8,392 nucleotides of DNA from Ignavibacteriaceae bacterium (GTDB taxonomy: Bacteria; Bacteroidota; Ignavibacteria; Ignavibacteriales; Ignavibacteriaceae): contig JALNWB010000164.1 in the NCBI GenBank assembly GCA_023231105.1, forward strand, positions 1 to 8,392, in the 5' to 3' direction. The notes beneath the pieces are model-generated. The model saw only the letters and a program-made list of their open reading frames with translations, searched no databases and had not been told where the DNA came from. The translations under genes and the position numbers were made by a program. Positions 1 through 6,894 of the stretch are shown here, one piece after another; positions within the stretch are counted from its first letter, which is position 1, and each line of letters begins with the position of its first letter.

Positions 1-81
1 AACTCAAACTTAAGGAAACGTATTCAATATGTCAATGAACTTTTTGAGAATATAACTTCTCAGAAGAAATACTTGGGATAA
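1..81 (+). CDS. C-terminal end of an unidentified rightward gene (partial)
   Basis: Frame 1 is open from the window edge to a TAA at 79-81 and gives 26 residues, ending ...QKKYLG. The other two forward frames close within the first 40 bases. The stretch is charged and reads like a C-terminal amphipathic helix (LRKRIQYVNELFENI). The stop codon lies in the descending part of a perfect 16-bp hairpin at 62-102, as is common when a terminator immediately follows a gene. The family cannot be recognised from so short a tail. It converges on the leftward operon that ends at 197. Such a short open frame could be chance, but the hairpin placement supports a real gene end. Confidence 0.5.
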   Translation, partial: NSNLRKRIQYVNELFENITSQKKYLG

Positions 82-102
82 CTTAGCCCAAGTATTTCTT
101 CT
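62..102. terminator. Stem-loop between convergent genes, probable bidirectional terminator
   Basis: A perfect 16-bp stem pairs 62-77 (AGAAGAAATACTTGGG) with 87-102, leaving a 9-nt loop. T-rich sequence follows on the plus strand (TTGACTTTT), and the A-rich left arm gives a T-rich run on the minus strand. It sits between the gene ending at 81 and the caspase-like gene ending at 197 on the other strand, so it could end transcription from both sides. A short second hairpin (125-131 with 140-146, GTGGCAA/TTGCCAC) lies nearer the caspase stop and may contribute. Confidence 0.65.
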
Positions 103-149
103 TGACTTTTAACGGAATAACTTCGTGGCAATTGTTTTCTTGCCACAGA

Positions 150-163
150 TCCGCCGCGGCGGA
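150..163. repeat. GC-rich perfect palindrome, copy 1 of a dispersed mini-repeat
   Basis: TCCGCCGCGGCGGA is a perfect 14-bp palindrome in AT-rich intergenic DNA downstream of the caspase-like gene. Related GC-rich blocks occur at 6922-6935, 7088-7110 and 7196-7216. The shared core on one strand is roughly TTCCGC, then a variable CG-rich centre, then GCGGAT. The block looks like a small cassette inserted in flanking text (CTCCGT before and CTGTGGC after, minus-strand reading). Confidence 0.6.
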
Positions 164-196
164 ACGGAGACACAAAGATTTTTATATATTAAAGTC

Positions 197-1597
197 CTAT
201 TTCTTTTTCACAAAAATAAATTGTCCTCCTTCATCGCCCGTGTTTTTAATGGGGCTGTAAACCGGTGTTTGTTCTGAATTATTTGCAACCGGAATAGATA
301 TTTCATTAAAGACTTGCCCGGCAGTAAAATAGTTCGCCTGGTTTTCACGGAGAGCTTTCAAAAAATAATAGGTAAACACAGAGTGACCTTCTTTGCCACC
401 ATCAGTAACCGGCTCAATACCGCCGCTGGTTAATGCTGCACGTGAGGCACGCTTATAAACTTCCTTAAAATATTTTTCACTTTCCTCAAACTGCAATTCT
501 TCAGTTCGACCACGGAAAATGTCGCCGCTAAAACAAGCATCGGAAACTAAAATAGTATGCTTGGAAGAAATTCCATTAAGGAATGTCTGAATGTCATTAT
601 TGGAGATATAATCAGCAACTGATTTTGACGTAGCATCTGCGGGAACCCAAAATCCTTTATTAAGCTGCTGCCTGAACTCTCCGTGTCCCGAATAAAAGAT
701 TAGCAAATTATCATCTTTAGTAACAACCGAGGAAAGCTGGTCAAATTTATCGATGATATTCTTTCTTGTAGCGTTTTCGTTATAGAGTGTGTACATTTCA
801 TCAAATTTATAGTCAGATTTCAGCAGAGCTTCTACCGCTTTCGCATCATTTACTGCGTTCTTTAAAGAATTCCATGCCCCATTGTATTGATCGATTCCGA
901 TAATAAATCCATAGTACTTCCCGGTGGCAATCAGTTCTTCTAATTTTCGGGTAACGATAAATGAATCAATGGTTACATTCATTTTGTAATCTATTGCATG
1001 GATAACAAGAAGATTATCGCCCGCGGCGAGAAAAACATCGAGGGAAAATTCACCATTCGCTGAAAGGTCAGTTTTTCGGTTGTTCACTGTTACTTCACTT
1101 ACACCACTTTTATCCATCGCAATGCCGTGCACGGTTTGAATCTCTTTTTTACTAATCACCTTGGAACCCCTCGTTACCTGTGGATCAGTAATCGTAACTA
1201 TAGGTCCTTCAATATCCGAGTTATAGCCAACTTGGATCAGCTTTTCGGATACATTGTTTTTATTATCGGTCGCTTTCACCAACAGGATATTTTTGCCTTC
1301 GGTCAATTTGATATTAACAAAGAATTCCCCGCTTGTCATAACGGTTGCTTTATTATTATTAACCACTATATCCATTATACCGCTCTCGTCGATTGCTTTT
1401 CCGCGTACAGTTAGGTAGGCTTCACTTTGCGTATATTCCTTGCCTTCCTGAATTTCCGGTTCAAGAATCGTAATTGCGGGTCCGGTCTCATCAATAATAA
1501 TTTTCTTAGGTATTAATCTCCCGGTTGAAGTAGTGCCGGTAATCTGGGAATAACCTATTCCCGTCATAAGTAAAATAATAATGAAGAAATTTTTCAT
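197..1597 (-). CDS. Exported caspase-like peptidase (family C14) with two Ig-like domains
   Basis: This is a predicted secreted or periplasmic cysteine protease of the caspase/metacaspase clan. From the start at 1597 it has 466 residues: a signal peptide (1-18, ending GYSQ), two Ig-like repeats at about 38-124 and 130-216 that each end in a x-L-x-x-G-x-N-x-L-x-V-x-A-x-D pattern, and a caspase fold at about 228-464. The catalytic dyad is visible: His305 in YSGHG and Cys355 in SDACFSG. The late ALTSGG...GHSVFTYYF segment is typical of bacterial C14 proteins. An in-frame ATG exists at 1627, but the start at 1597 has AAAGGA at 1607-1612 and puts the signal peptide at the N-terminus. It is the last gene of the operon, 39 nt after its neighbour. 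Family assignment is firm. The cleavage specificity, substrate and activation mechanism are unknown. Confidence 0.93.
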   Translation of the reverse strand: MKNFFIIILLMTGIGYSQITGTTSTGRLIPKKIIIDETGPAITILEPEIQEGKEYTQSEAYLTVRGKAIDESGIMDIVVNNNKATVMTSGEFFVNIKLTEGKNILLVKATDNKNNVSEKLIQVGYNSDIEGPIVTITDPQVTRGSKVISKKEIQTVHGIAMDKSGVSEVTVNNRKTDLSANGEFSLDVFLAAGDNLLVIHAIDYKMNVTIDSFIVTRKLEELIATGKYYGFIIGIDQYNGAWNSLKNAVNDAKAVEALLKSDYKFDEMYTLYNENATRKNIIDKFDQLSSVVTKDDNLLIFYSGHGEFRQQLNKGFWVPADATSKSVADYISNNDIQTFLNGISSKHTILVSDACFSGDIFRGRTEELQFEESEKYFKEVYKRASRAALTSGGIEPVTDGGKEGHSVFTYYFLKALRENQANYFTAGQVFNEISIPVANNSEQTPVYSPIKNTGDEGGQFIFVKKK

Positions 1598-1636
1598 GAC
1601 TAATATTCCTTTAATTCTTAAAATCATTTAATCAAT

Positions 1637-2110
1637 TTATGGGCGCTCCGGAGGAAGCGAAATATTTTGTGATGCCGGAGTGGATGACGCCGATTTTTTT
1701 AATAACAAAGCGGCTGCTACACCTCCACCGGCGAGAACCGCACCCACATAATAATACCAGGTAGAACTACTTTTTATTTTTGTTGCAATTATTTCAAAAT
1801 AGAAATCATCTCCTTCAAGTTGATTTATTTCTGTTTGATTCAATGTCCAAATCACATTCCTTCTTCCACCGGCATATTTCCCAAGTCCAAAATCACCGGA
1901 TAATGCCGTAGGAACCATGTCGAAGTAGGGTGAAGATTTTCTCTTTAGTTTGATCTGAACATTATACTCCTGGTTAATATCACCAGTCAATTCATAAGTG
2001 ATGACTATTTTCCCGTCGGAGGATTCAAATGAAGTAGTGATTTTCTCCTGCGCTCTTATAGCTGCCGGAAATAAACATAGAAACAACAATAGGGTAGTAA
2101 AGGTTTTCAT
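1637..2110 (-). CDS. Small exported protein with C-terminal membrane anchor (SGD-x-G type)
   Basis: The 157-residue product starts with a signal peptide (MKTFTTLLLFLCLFPAAIRAQ). A compact beta-rich domain follows at about 24-112 and contains the motif LSGDFGLGKYAGGRRNVIW. I recognise that pattern (SGDVG...PG.N..I.W) from many Bacteroidota proteins of unknown function. Next come one glycine/alanine-rich membrane segment at about 118-137 (WYYYVGAVLAGGGVAAALLL), a KK stop-transfer signal and a short tail ending PPERP. I chose the ATG at 2110 because AGGA lies 6 nt upstream and the signal peptide starts there. An upstream ATG at 2191 overlaps the previous stop as ATGA, but it would add 27 polar residues before the signal peptide and has no ribosome binding site. 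It lies between two protease genes, so an anchoring or adaptor role is plausible but unproven. Confidence 0.8.
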   Translation of the reverse strand: MKTFTTLLLFLCLFPAAIRAQEKITTSFESSDGKIVITYELTGDINQEYNVQIKLKRKSSPYFDMVPTALSGDFGLGKYAGGRRNVIWTLNQTEINQLEGDDFYFEIIATKIKSSSTWYYYVGAVLAGGGVAAALLLKKSASSTPASQNISLPPERP

Positions 2111-2187
2111 AATTTTTCCTGTTCTTAGTAACAAATTATTATTGTGTACTTTGCATAAAAAAGTGTTTGCCTTATCAAATAAATCGT

Positions 2188-3558
2188 TCATAGCTGAGTA
2201 ATTTTTATTATTATCGGGAGAACTTTTTTCCCGCGGCTGAATGCGCTGAACCGGAGATTATCTCCCGGCGTAAACTTCGTGTTGGCGGGGTCAACTCCAA
2301 TGTCACCCAGCACTCTCCGGACCCGGTCATCAAAATCACCTTTTTCTTTTTCCACACTATGCATAATCATTTCCAAGTCAAGTTTTTGCAGTGAATAAAG
2401 GAAACAAAAGTAGGTTTGCCCTGGAATCGTATCAAGGATGTTATAGCTCTCTTCATCCGGTATTGCAATGTTGTTCTGATGATAGGGAAGATAGGCGACC
2501 ATCCTATCAGTAAATGGAAAAATTTTATATGCTTTGTTAGTTAGGTCCCAACTGAACACATAAACATAAGCTGGTTGATCGTTTGAAAAACGCAAATCAA
2601 AAAATGTTCCCGACGGGTATGGTCTTTCCATTTCAAAATATTTACCGTTAAAATTTGCTTTCATAATGCCGGCAGAGGGTTCTTTGAACAGGATACTGCC
2701 GCTGAGGTCAGGTGTAAGAGAATCTACTACAGGTTTCCCGATTACCTCGAAGGCCATTAGACAGAAGAAATCAAAATCAGAATATCGGATCCAGGTAAAA
2801 CCATCTTTCCCCCAATTGGTGCCCCAACTGTTCATTATCTGGAATGATCCGCCATATAGCGAATCATCGTAAGCAACAACTGCAACTCCATGTCCTCTTC
2901 CCTGGAAAAAATAATCGCTGCTATCTGGTTTGAATAAATCACCCGACTTAAAAAAAGAATCGCAACAGTCCATGGCAATAACCACCGGTTTATTTTCGGC
3001 AAGACTCTTTTTTACGTTCGTCGTTTTATTGTTATAACTTCTATCCACAATCATCCGGTATTCGATGAGTCGGTTTCCGTTTGCTTTTTCAAGATTTTCT
3101 TTTGTTACTTCCTTCTCGCAGATATACTCAAACTCGTTAAGCGGTAGAATCCCTTTTTCTACCAGCAGACCCAGGGCATCAGTCAGAAATATTCCTTCCT
3201 GGCAATCCTTTTCCTTTCGAAGTTGGTTATAAACAAAAGATGGAGAATAGGCGTTACTGTCTATTGCAGGTTGCGTCCAATTATTTTTAATAGCATCAAC
3301 AATGGTTCTGCAAGCGTATGCAGTAGACCATCCGGCACAAGTACCCAGCATACCTTGGCTCCGTGGTGTTGGGCAATACTTCTTGAGTGAAACAGATTTA
3401 GGGAGGTTAATATAATCTCCCCTCATTAGTGGCGCATGAACCGGCGCTTTCGCATAACCTGCTGGATCAAGCAATACACCTGTGGCATATTCTTGCGGAA
3501 AAAGAATGTTGCTGTAAACGAGAAAACTTAATAGTAAGTGTAATTTGAGGAATTTCAT
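2188..3558 (-). CDS. Exported papain-like cysteine peptidase (C1) with DUF4384-like C-terminal domain
   Basis: The 456-residue product has a signal peptide (1-22) and a papain-fold domain at about 50-275. The catalytic set is complete: Gln68 (oxyanion hole) and Cys74 in SQGMLGTCAGWS, His223 in GRGHGVAVVAYD, and Asn243 in MNSWGTNWG. From about 284 to 455 a second domain reads like DUF4384, with the G-x-F-F-D-L-R-F-S-N-D-Q-P-A-Y-V-Y-V-F pattern and the later PGQTYFCFLYS. Elsewhere DUF4384-like domains often accompany caspase-like or CHAT proteases, which fits this operon. Its start codon overlaps the stop of the FecR-like gene as ATGA, so translation is probably coupled. The protein lacks an obvious long inhibitory propeptide: only about 28 residues separate the signal peptide from the domain start. 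Family is firm; substrate unknown. Confidence 0.92.
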   Translation of the reverse strand: MKFLKLHLLLSFLVYSNILFPQEYATGVLLDPAGYAKAPVHAPLMRGDYINLPKSVSLKKYCPTPRSQGMLGTCAGWSTAYACRTIVDAIKNNWTQPAIDSNAYSPSFVYNQLRKEKDCQEGIFLTDALGLLVEKGILPLNEFEYICEKEVTKENLEKANGNRLIEYRMIVDRSYNNKTTNVKKSLAENKPVVIAMDCCDSFFKSGDLFKPDSSDYFFQGRGHGVAVVAYDDSLYGGSFQIMNSWGTNWGKDGFTWIRYSDFDFFCLMAFEVIGKPVVDSLTPDLSGSILFKEPSAGIMKANFNGKYFEMERPYPSGTFFDLRFSNDQPAYVYVFSWDLTNKAYKIFPFTDRMVAYLPYHQNNIAIPDEESYNILDTIPGQTYFCFLYSLQKLDLEMIMHSVEKEKGDFDDRVRRVLGDIGVDPANTKFTPGDNLRFSAFSRGKKVLPIIIKITQL

Positions 3559-4505
3559 TTTGACTGCTCTTTATGAAATTGGTTCAAAACTATAATTGCT
3601 TTACGTTCCATCCCGGCACCAACTAGAAAGTTCACATAATTTAAAGAATATTCTTTAACCGATGGCGCAAGAAATACTGCTCGATAGTAATATTTATCGG
3701 CTTCATACTGAAATTTGTTTTCTTCAAAAAAACGGGCTGTCAATATGGCTCCGATAGCCGATGACGATGCTTCCTGGTCATTGATTACAGTTGATAGGGA
3801 ATCATAGAGGAAACGCTTCTGTAGATCATCAATTACTAAAAAACCTGCGGTATCTGAACGTACTTTTTCATCTCCGGATGTATAAAGAAACCATTTATAT
3901 CTCGTCGATTTTTCAAGGTTTAGTTCCTGCAGGTTGAGAACAAAAACTGTATCTTTTATTTCCTGCATGTAAACCGTATGGTTATGACTATTTATTAACC
4001 GGAAAATATAATTTTTAGTCCCCTTGAAACTAAACCAACAAAATGTTACGGTAGTATCAAAAACTCTGGAATCGGTTGGTGAGGCAAGTTCGATTGTGTT
4101 GAGTTTAGCTCTGACAACAGCACCAAGTAATTTCATTTCTTTAAAGTTCGATGCAGTTGAGGTTATTTTATCAGCCAAGTAGTTTACCAATTTACTCGAG
4201 GATGAAACATTATTCTGAAGAATCATTTTTTCAATATCGGCAGTTTGGTAAATTCCCTCTTTTTTTAATTCGAACGATTTGCCGCTTGCATTAATAATTG
4301 CTAGATAGGCGTTCCCGGACAATTTAATATCGCCCTCGGATATTTTTGACCCAGTTACTATCGGTCTAAAATTATCATTAGCAGATATCCGGAGTGAAAC
4401 TTCACCGCTAACCGCGATAACGGTAAATTTGGTTTGTTGAGCCGTCAAAAATATCTGGAAGAGGAATAAAAAGATGAAACAGAAAGTAACTTTAGTTAAT
4501 CTCAT
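3555..4505 (-). CDS. Periplasmic FecR-like protein with Fn3-like and TPR-like regions
   Basis: The 316-residue product has a signal peptide (1-22, ending LTAQ). A FecR-like beta domain at about 27-90 contains VIAVSGEVSLRI, G-S-K-I-S-E-G-D and the G-N-A-Y-L-A-I-I pattern. A linker reading GAVVRAKLN follows at 128-136, then an Ig/Fn3-like domain at about 139-225 (ELASPTDSRVFD...FCWFSFKGTKNYIFRL...YKWFLY), and a helical C-terminus at about 236-312 with TPR-like character (Y-Y-Y-R-A-V-F-L-A-P). In iron-transport regulators FecR is a membrane-spanning anti-sigma factor. This protein lacks the cytoplasmic part, so here FecR means only the extracytoplasmic fold. It overlaps the CHASE2 gene upstream and the papain-like gene downstream by ATGA on both sides. 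A scaffold or signal-relay role between sensor and proteases is inferred from position only. Confidence 0.82.
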   Translation of the reverse strand: MRLTKVTFCFIFLFLFQIFLTAQQTKFTVIAVSGEVSLRISANDNFRPIVTGSKISEGDIKLSGNAYLAIINASGKSFELKKEGIYQTADIEKMILQNNVSSSSKLVNYLADKITSTASNFKEMKLLGAVVRAKLNTIELASPTDSRVFDTTVTFCWFSFKGTKNYIFRLINSHNHTVYMQEIKDTVFVLNLQELNLEKSTRYKWFLYTSGDEKVRSDTAGFLVIDDLQKRFLYDSLSTVINDQEASSSAIGAILTARFFEENKFQYEADKYYYRAVFLAPSVKEYSLNYVNFLVGAGMERKAIIVLNQFHKEQSK

Positions 4506-5707
4506 TGTGTATTCCCGGTTGTTTTTCTTTTAAGTTTTACAAAAAGTCGCGCTAAATACAAATGATATATATCCATACCTGTAACGGAAATAAAGATAAT
4601 TACAGCAGCGTAGGTAAGGCTAAACTTATAGTTGAAGTAATTAAATACTATCACGGTTAAAAACAAGAATAGCACAGATAGTAAGAACAGCCAGATTTTT
4701 GTGACAGCTCGAAACCAATCACGATACTTCGAATTCAAGTAAGTAAGAAATGCCACATTCAAATAGCAGATTATGAAAGCGATTATCAGCGCAAGTATAT
4801 TGGGCATCGCGTTGATATAATTTTTATGTAAAATCATGGAAATGATATTAGCATGAATTACAATTCCGTACATGTCCGGAAAAGTTTTCCCTGCATATTT
4901 GCTGTTGAGAGGAGTGAAGAACATATCCTCCAGGTTTTTAGAAGTTAGATCACTTCCCATATAACCCATTAGAACAATTTTATCTTTCAGAAAATATAGT
5001 TCTTCAGAACGGGTAAAGAGTTCATCAATATCGAGTGTGTAAAATTTGTTTGTATTGCCGAGGAAATTGATGATTTCAAATTCATTATCCCGTTTCTGTA
5101 ATGTTTCTATTGCTCTTGAGTTAACGATCTCCGCAATCCGGGAAGAAAAAGCGGGAACTTTTTCATTCTTGTAATTGATATACGGAGCGAATTTTCTGAT
5201 CGTTCTAAAACTTGCCGATCCTTCATCCGGTAAGTTTGCATAACCATCCTTCGCATAGCTATTAAACATTTGATTTGAAGTTGCCACTGAGTCATATATG
5301 TTAGTCTCACTGTTAAAGTTCAAAACCCTATTGACCAACACGAGATTTGATGTTTTTGAAAATGCATCTTGAAGAAGACTATCCTGAGTTCTGTCCTTCT
5401 TCACATAAAAAAAAGCATCGACACCAATCACTCTTGGATGATATTGATTGATAATTTGTACCTGACGTGCAATCCCGGCTCTATCAAGATTCCCAATATT
5501 GACCAACACGATATTAGTGTCTGCGGGTTGCTCTTCGCGGAGTTGAGAAAAAACCAAATCATTAAAATCTAAATCGCTGAAGGCTTGACCCACGGGACTT
5601 AAAAAAGTCAGTCGGTCGAAGGGAATTAGGGACAACAATAATAAAATAAGGAAAGTGGTAATGGTAATGAGGAGAATTTCTAATCTTTTTGCTTTGCTAC
5701 TTCCCAC
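4502..5707 (-). CDS. CHASE2-domain membrane sensor without a cytoplasmic output domain
   Basis: This first gene of the operon encodes 401 residues. One N-terminal membrane segment (about 9-30) leads into an extracytoplasmic CHASE2 domain at about 35-297. Its typical features are D-T-N-I-V-L-V-N-I-G-N-L-D-R, HPRVIGVDAFF, KDKIVLMGYMG, FFTPLN and YGIVIHANIISMIL. Three membrane helices follow at about 302-324, 336-358 and 361-386, then a basic tail of about 12 residues. CHASE2 proteins usually continue into a kinase, cyclase or phosphatase domain; here the protein ends after the last helix. The start is a GTG at 5705-5707, because the frame has no ATG before the first membrane segment and closes upstream at about 5732. 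No strong ribosome binding site is visible, so the start is moderately certain. Signal input is unknown. Confidence 0.88.
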   Translation of the reverse strand: MGSSKAKRLEILLITITTFLILLLLSLIPFDRLTFLSPVGQAFSDLDFNDLVFSQLREEQPADTNIVLVNIGNLDRAGIARQVQIINQYHPRVIGVDAFFYVKKDRTQDSLLQDAFSKTSNLVLVNRVLNFNSETNIYDSVATSNQMFNSYAKDGYANLPDEGSASFRTIRKFAPYINYKNEKVPAFSSRIAEIVNSRAIETLQKRDNEFEIINFLGNTNKFYTLDIDELFTRSEELYFLKDKIVLMGYMGSDLTSKNLEDMFFTPLNSKYAGKTFPDMYGIVIHANIISMILHKNYINAMPNILALIIAFIICYLNVAFLTYLNSKYRDWFRAVTKIWLFLLSVLFLFLTVIVFNYFNYKFSLTYAAVIIFISVTGMDIYHLYLARLFVKLKRKTTGNTQ

Positions 5708-6023
5708 AGTTGGCTCTACATTAAATATCCCTTATGAGAAGAACCACTCTTCTTATAAGGTGATTTGATGAAACAAAAATTCGAAATCGTTTTACAAAGC
5801 GATACCATATTTATTTAATCTGTTTGCAACTGAAAAAATATTTAAGTATGTGAGGGAATATACTATTATTCTCTCGAAAACAATAAAATAAATTATTGCA
5901 TTTGCACGCCGTTCACTTCACTATCCTTGCCAAATTTTAATCATCAATGGCTGCATGGACTTTGTTTAATGTAGTAAGCAGTCAGTCCGCATTTAATTCG
6001 ATTCCTACCGAAACCCTTGATAA
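5708..6023. other. Intergenic leader/promoter region of the CHASE2-caspase operon
   Basis: This 316-base AT-rich stretch separates the operon start from the mobile-element remnants. No convincing gene or RNA was found on either strand. The operon promoter must lie here or farther right. I looked for the Bacteroidota-type -7 box (TAnnTTTG, minus strand) with a TTG near -33 and saw no clean match. The one clear structure is the hairpin at 5730-5760. The left end of the decayed element probably lies within this stretch, but no boundary repeat is evident. Confidence 0.4.
5730..5760 (-). promoter_or_regulatory. Inverted repeat just upstream of the CHASE2 gene
   Basis: Positions 5730-5742 pair with 5748-5760 (13 bp including one G-T pair) around a 5-nt loop. 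On the minus strand the arms read CCTTATAAGAAGA and TCTTCTCATAAGG. It lies 22 nt before the GTG start at 5707 and so falls in the probable 5' leader or at the promoter. It has no T-run after it on either strand, so it is a poor intrinsic terminator. An operator for a dimeric regulator, or an mRNA leader hairpin limiting translation or decay, are both possible. Confidence 0.5.
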
Positions 6024-6425
6024 TTATAGCTGAAACAGTTTACTTACCTTCATCTGATAAGCTGCTCGCATTCTCTGATCAATAACATGAGAGATGTACC
6101 AAGTGAGATAATTATACAGTATCCATTGATTTGTTGGGCTTGGTTGGCCATTAACATATTTCGCAATAGTCTTTCCAAGCTGCTTTTCAACAGATTCTTC
6201 CAATGATTTTGTTACACCAATATTTTGCACAATACTTATCCGTTCTTTAATAACCGGTATCTGATCGTATGTCTGCTCAACTTGTTCTTTAAGATTATCA
6301 AGCCGTATTCCGCTTGTATGCCGTGCATAAAACTTTGCAAGGACTTTCCCGAATACCATTTCGTTAGAACAGATACCACGGATAGCTCCCCAAAATAAAC
6401 GTACTCCATCAATTTCTGATCCACT
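6024..6425 (-). pseudogene. C-terminal remnant of a DUF932-type phage/plasmid protein
   Basis: This minus-strand frame is open from 6425 to a TAA at 6024-6026, about 133 residues. It reads GVRLFWGAIRGICSNEMVFG, then KFYARHTSGIRL, then near the end NQWILYNYLTWYISHVIDQR. The C-S-N-(G/E) turn, the R-H-T motif and the N-x-x-T-x-Y-I-x-H motif are hallmarks I associate with DUF932, the phage/plasmid-like proteins usually over 300 residues long. The N-terminal two thirds are missing. Immediately upstream, in another frame, is the start of an unrelated small protein, so a deletion joined the two genes. An ATG at 6357-6359 could in principle start a 111-residue product, but nothing suggests it is used. 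Assignment is from motif memory and moderately confident. Confidence 0.6.
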
Positions 6426-6589
6426 TCATCCGGAGTGAAGAAGCTATATTCAGTAGCTCCGTCTCCGTTGCGCACTGCATAAAGATAATATACCCCAAAT
6501 TTACTTTCTCCCACTACCGGCTCATCAAACAACAATTCGATGCGGGTAGGCTGGTTCAACTGTAATTCCAGTTTCTTTCTCTCTGCCAT
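6400..6589 (-). pseudogene. N-terminal remnant of a small phage/plasmid-type protein, possibly OB-fold
   Basis: From an ATG at 6589 the frame reads MAERKKLELQL, then ELLFDEPVVGESKFGVYYLY, then EYSFFTPDEVDQKL. About 63 residues look coherent. They resemble small proteins of phage and plasmid recombination modules thought to bind single-stranded DNA, which start K-x-L-x-L-N-x-P-x-R-x-E-L-x-F-D-x-P and continue with a Y-x-x-Y-A-V-x-N stretch. After about 6400 the same frame stays open to 6236, but the protein changes character and the DUF932 signal continues in the other frame. The real gene was therefore cut by the deletion. AAAAGGAAAA upstream could be its ribosome binding site. The functional label is tentative. 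Confidence 0.45.
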
Positions 6590-6646
6590 TTTCTTTTTCC
6601 TTTTCTTTTAGTTTGTATCTGAATTCTTCTTTGCCTTCAGTTACCG

Positions 6647-6802
6647 TTACTCCCTTTGGAATAACTCTTTGTTTAATGAAGGCTTTGATACTTGGTAAAT
6701 GGAGACTCCTTTCTGTACAAGCCACGTTGCAAAAGTATGACGCAAAGAATGAAAGTGAAGTTCTTTATAATAGTAACCGTTGTTTCGTTTTGAAATGAAC
6801 AT
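6647..6802 (-). pseudogene. Internally deleted tyrosine recombinase (integrase) remnant
   Basis: An ATG at 6802 preceded by AGGAG at 6809-6813 (6-nt spacing) opens a 51-residue frame. The first 12 residues, MFISKRNNGYYY, are the usual start of many Bacteroidota-type phage integrases. They run straight into KELHFHSLRHTFATWLVQKG and VSIYQVSK, the catalytic box II (His18-x-x-Arg21-His22) and the helix that normally leads to L-G-H. Roughly 250 residues between these parts are gone, including the SAM-like domain and the first catalytic arginine. The LGH box and nucleophilic tyrosine are also absent: after QVSK the frame turns to unrelated residues and stops at 6647. The enzyme cannot be active. 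It points away from the tRNA fragment 93 bases to its right, the usual arrangement of an integrase beside its attachment site. Confidence 0.75.
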
Positions 6803-6880
6803 TTTTAACTCCTAAATACGCAGAGGAGTGCAAAGTGTAAACAAAAAGGTTGTAAGTGATCCACTAAGTAGTTTTAATAC

Positions 6881-6894
6881 CGTATGCGAATACG
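6881..6894. repeat. Small hairpin abutting the tRNA fragment
   Basis: CGTAT (6881-6885) pairs with ATACG (6890-6894) around GCGA, and it ends exactly where similarity to the tRNA begins at 6895. It marks the junction between element DNA and the tRNA-derived core. It could be part of an attachment site arm or a chance palindrome. Confidence 0.3.

Noticed and set aside
1015..1031. GC-rich CGCCCGCGGCGAG block as another mini-repeat copy
   Set aside because: It lies in the caspase-like coding sequence and encodes the expected LAAGDN turn of the second Ig-like domain, matching the LTEGKN turn of the first, so no insertion is needed.
1127..1414. Plus-strand open frame of 95 codons
   Set aside because: It lies wholly opposite the caspase-like gene, whose Ig-like domains are clear, and its translation has no recognisable features.
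2111..2191. Extended start at 2191 for the small anchored protein, forming ATGA with the upstream stop
   Set aside because: It would place 27 polar residues before a normal signal peptide and lacks a ribosome binding site, while the ATG at 2110 has AGGA. It cannot be fully excluded because the other overlaps in this operon use ATGA.
1998..2201. Plus-strand frame opposite the small anchored protein
   Set aside because: It is the antisense shadow of a gene with a signal peptide and good ribosome binding site.
5107..5310. Minus-strand 67-codon frame inside the CHASE2 gene
   Set aside because: It is an alternative-frame shadow of the CHASE2 coding sequence.
6525..6725. 66-codon minus-strand frame starting MACTERS as a real gene
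   Set aside because: Its start lies inside the integrase box II region in another frame, and its end overlaps the small phage-type protein. It mixes pieces of different origins.
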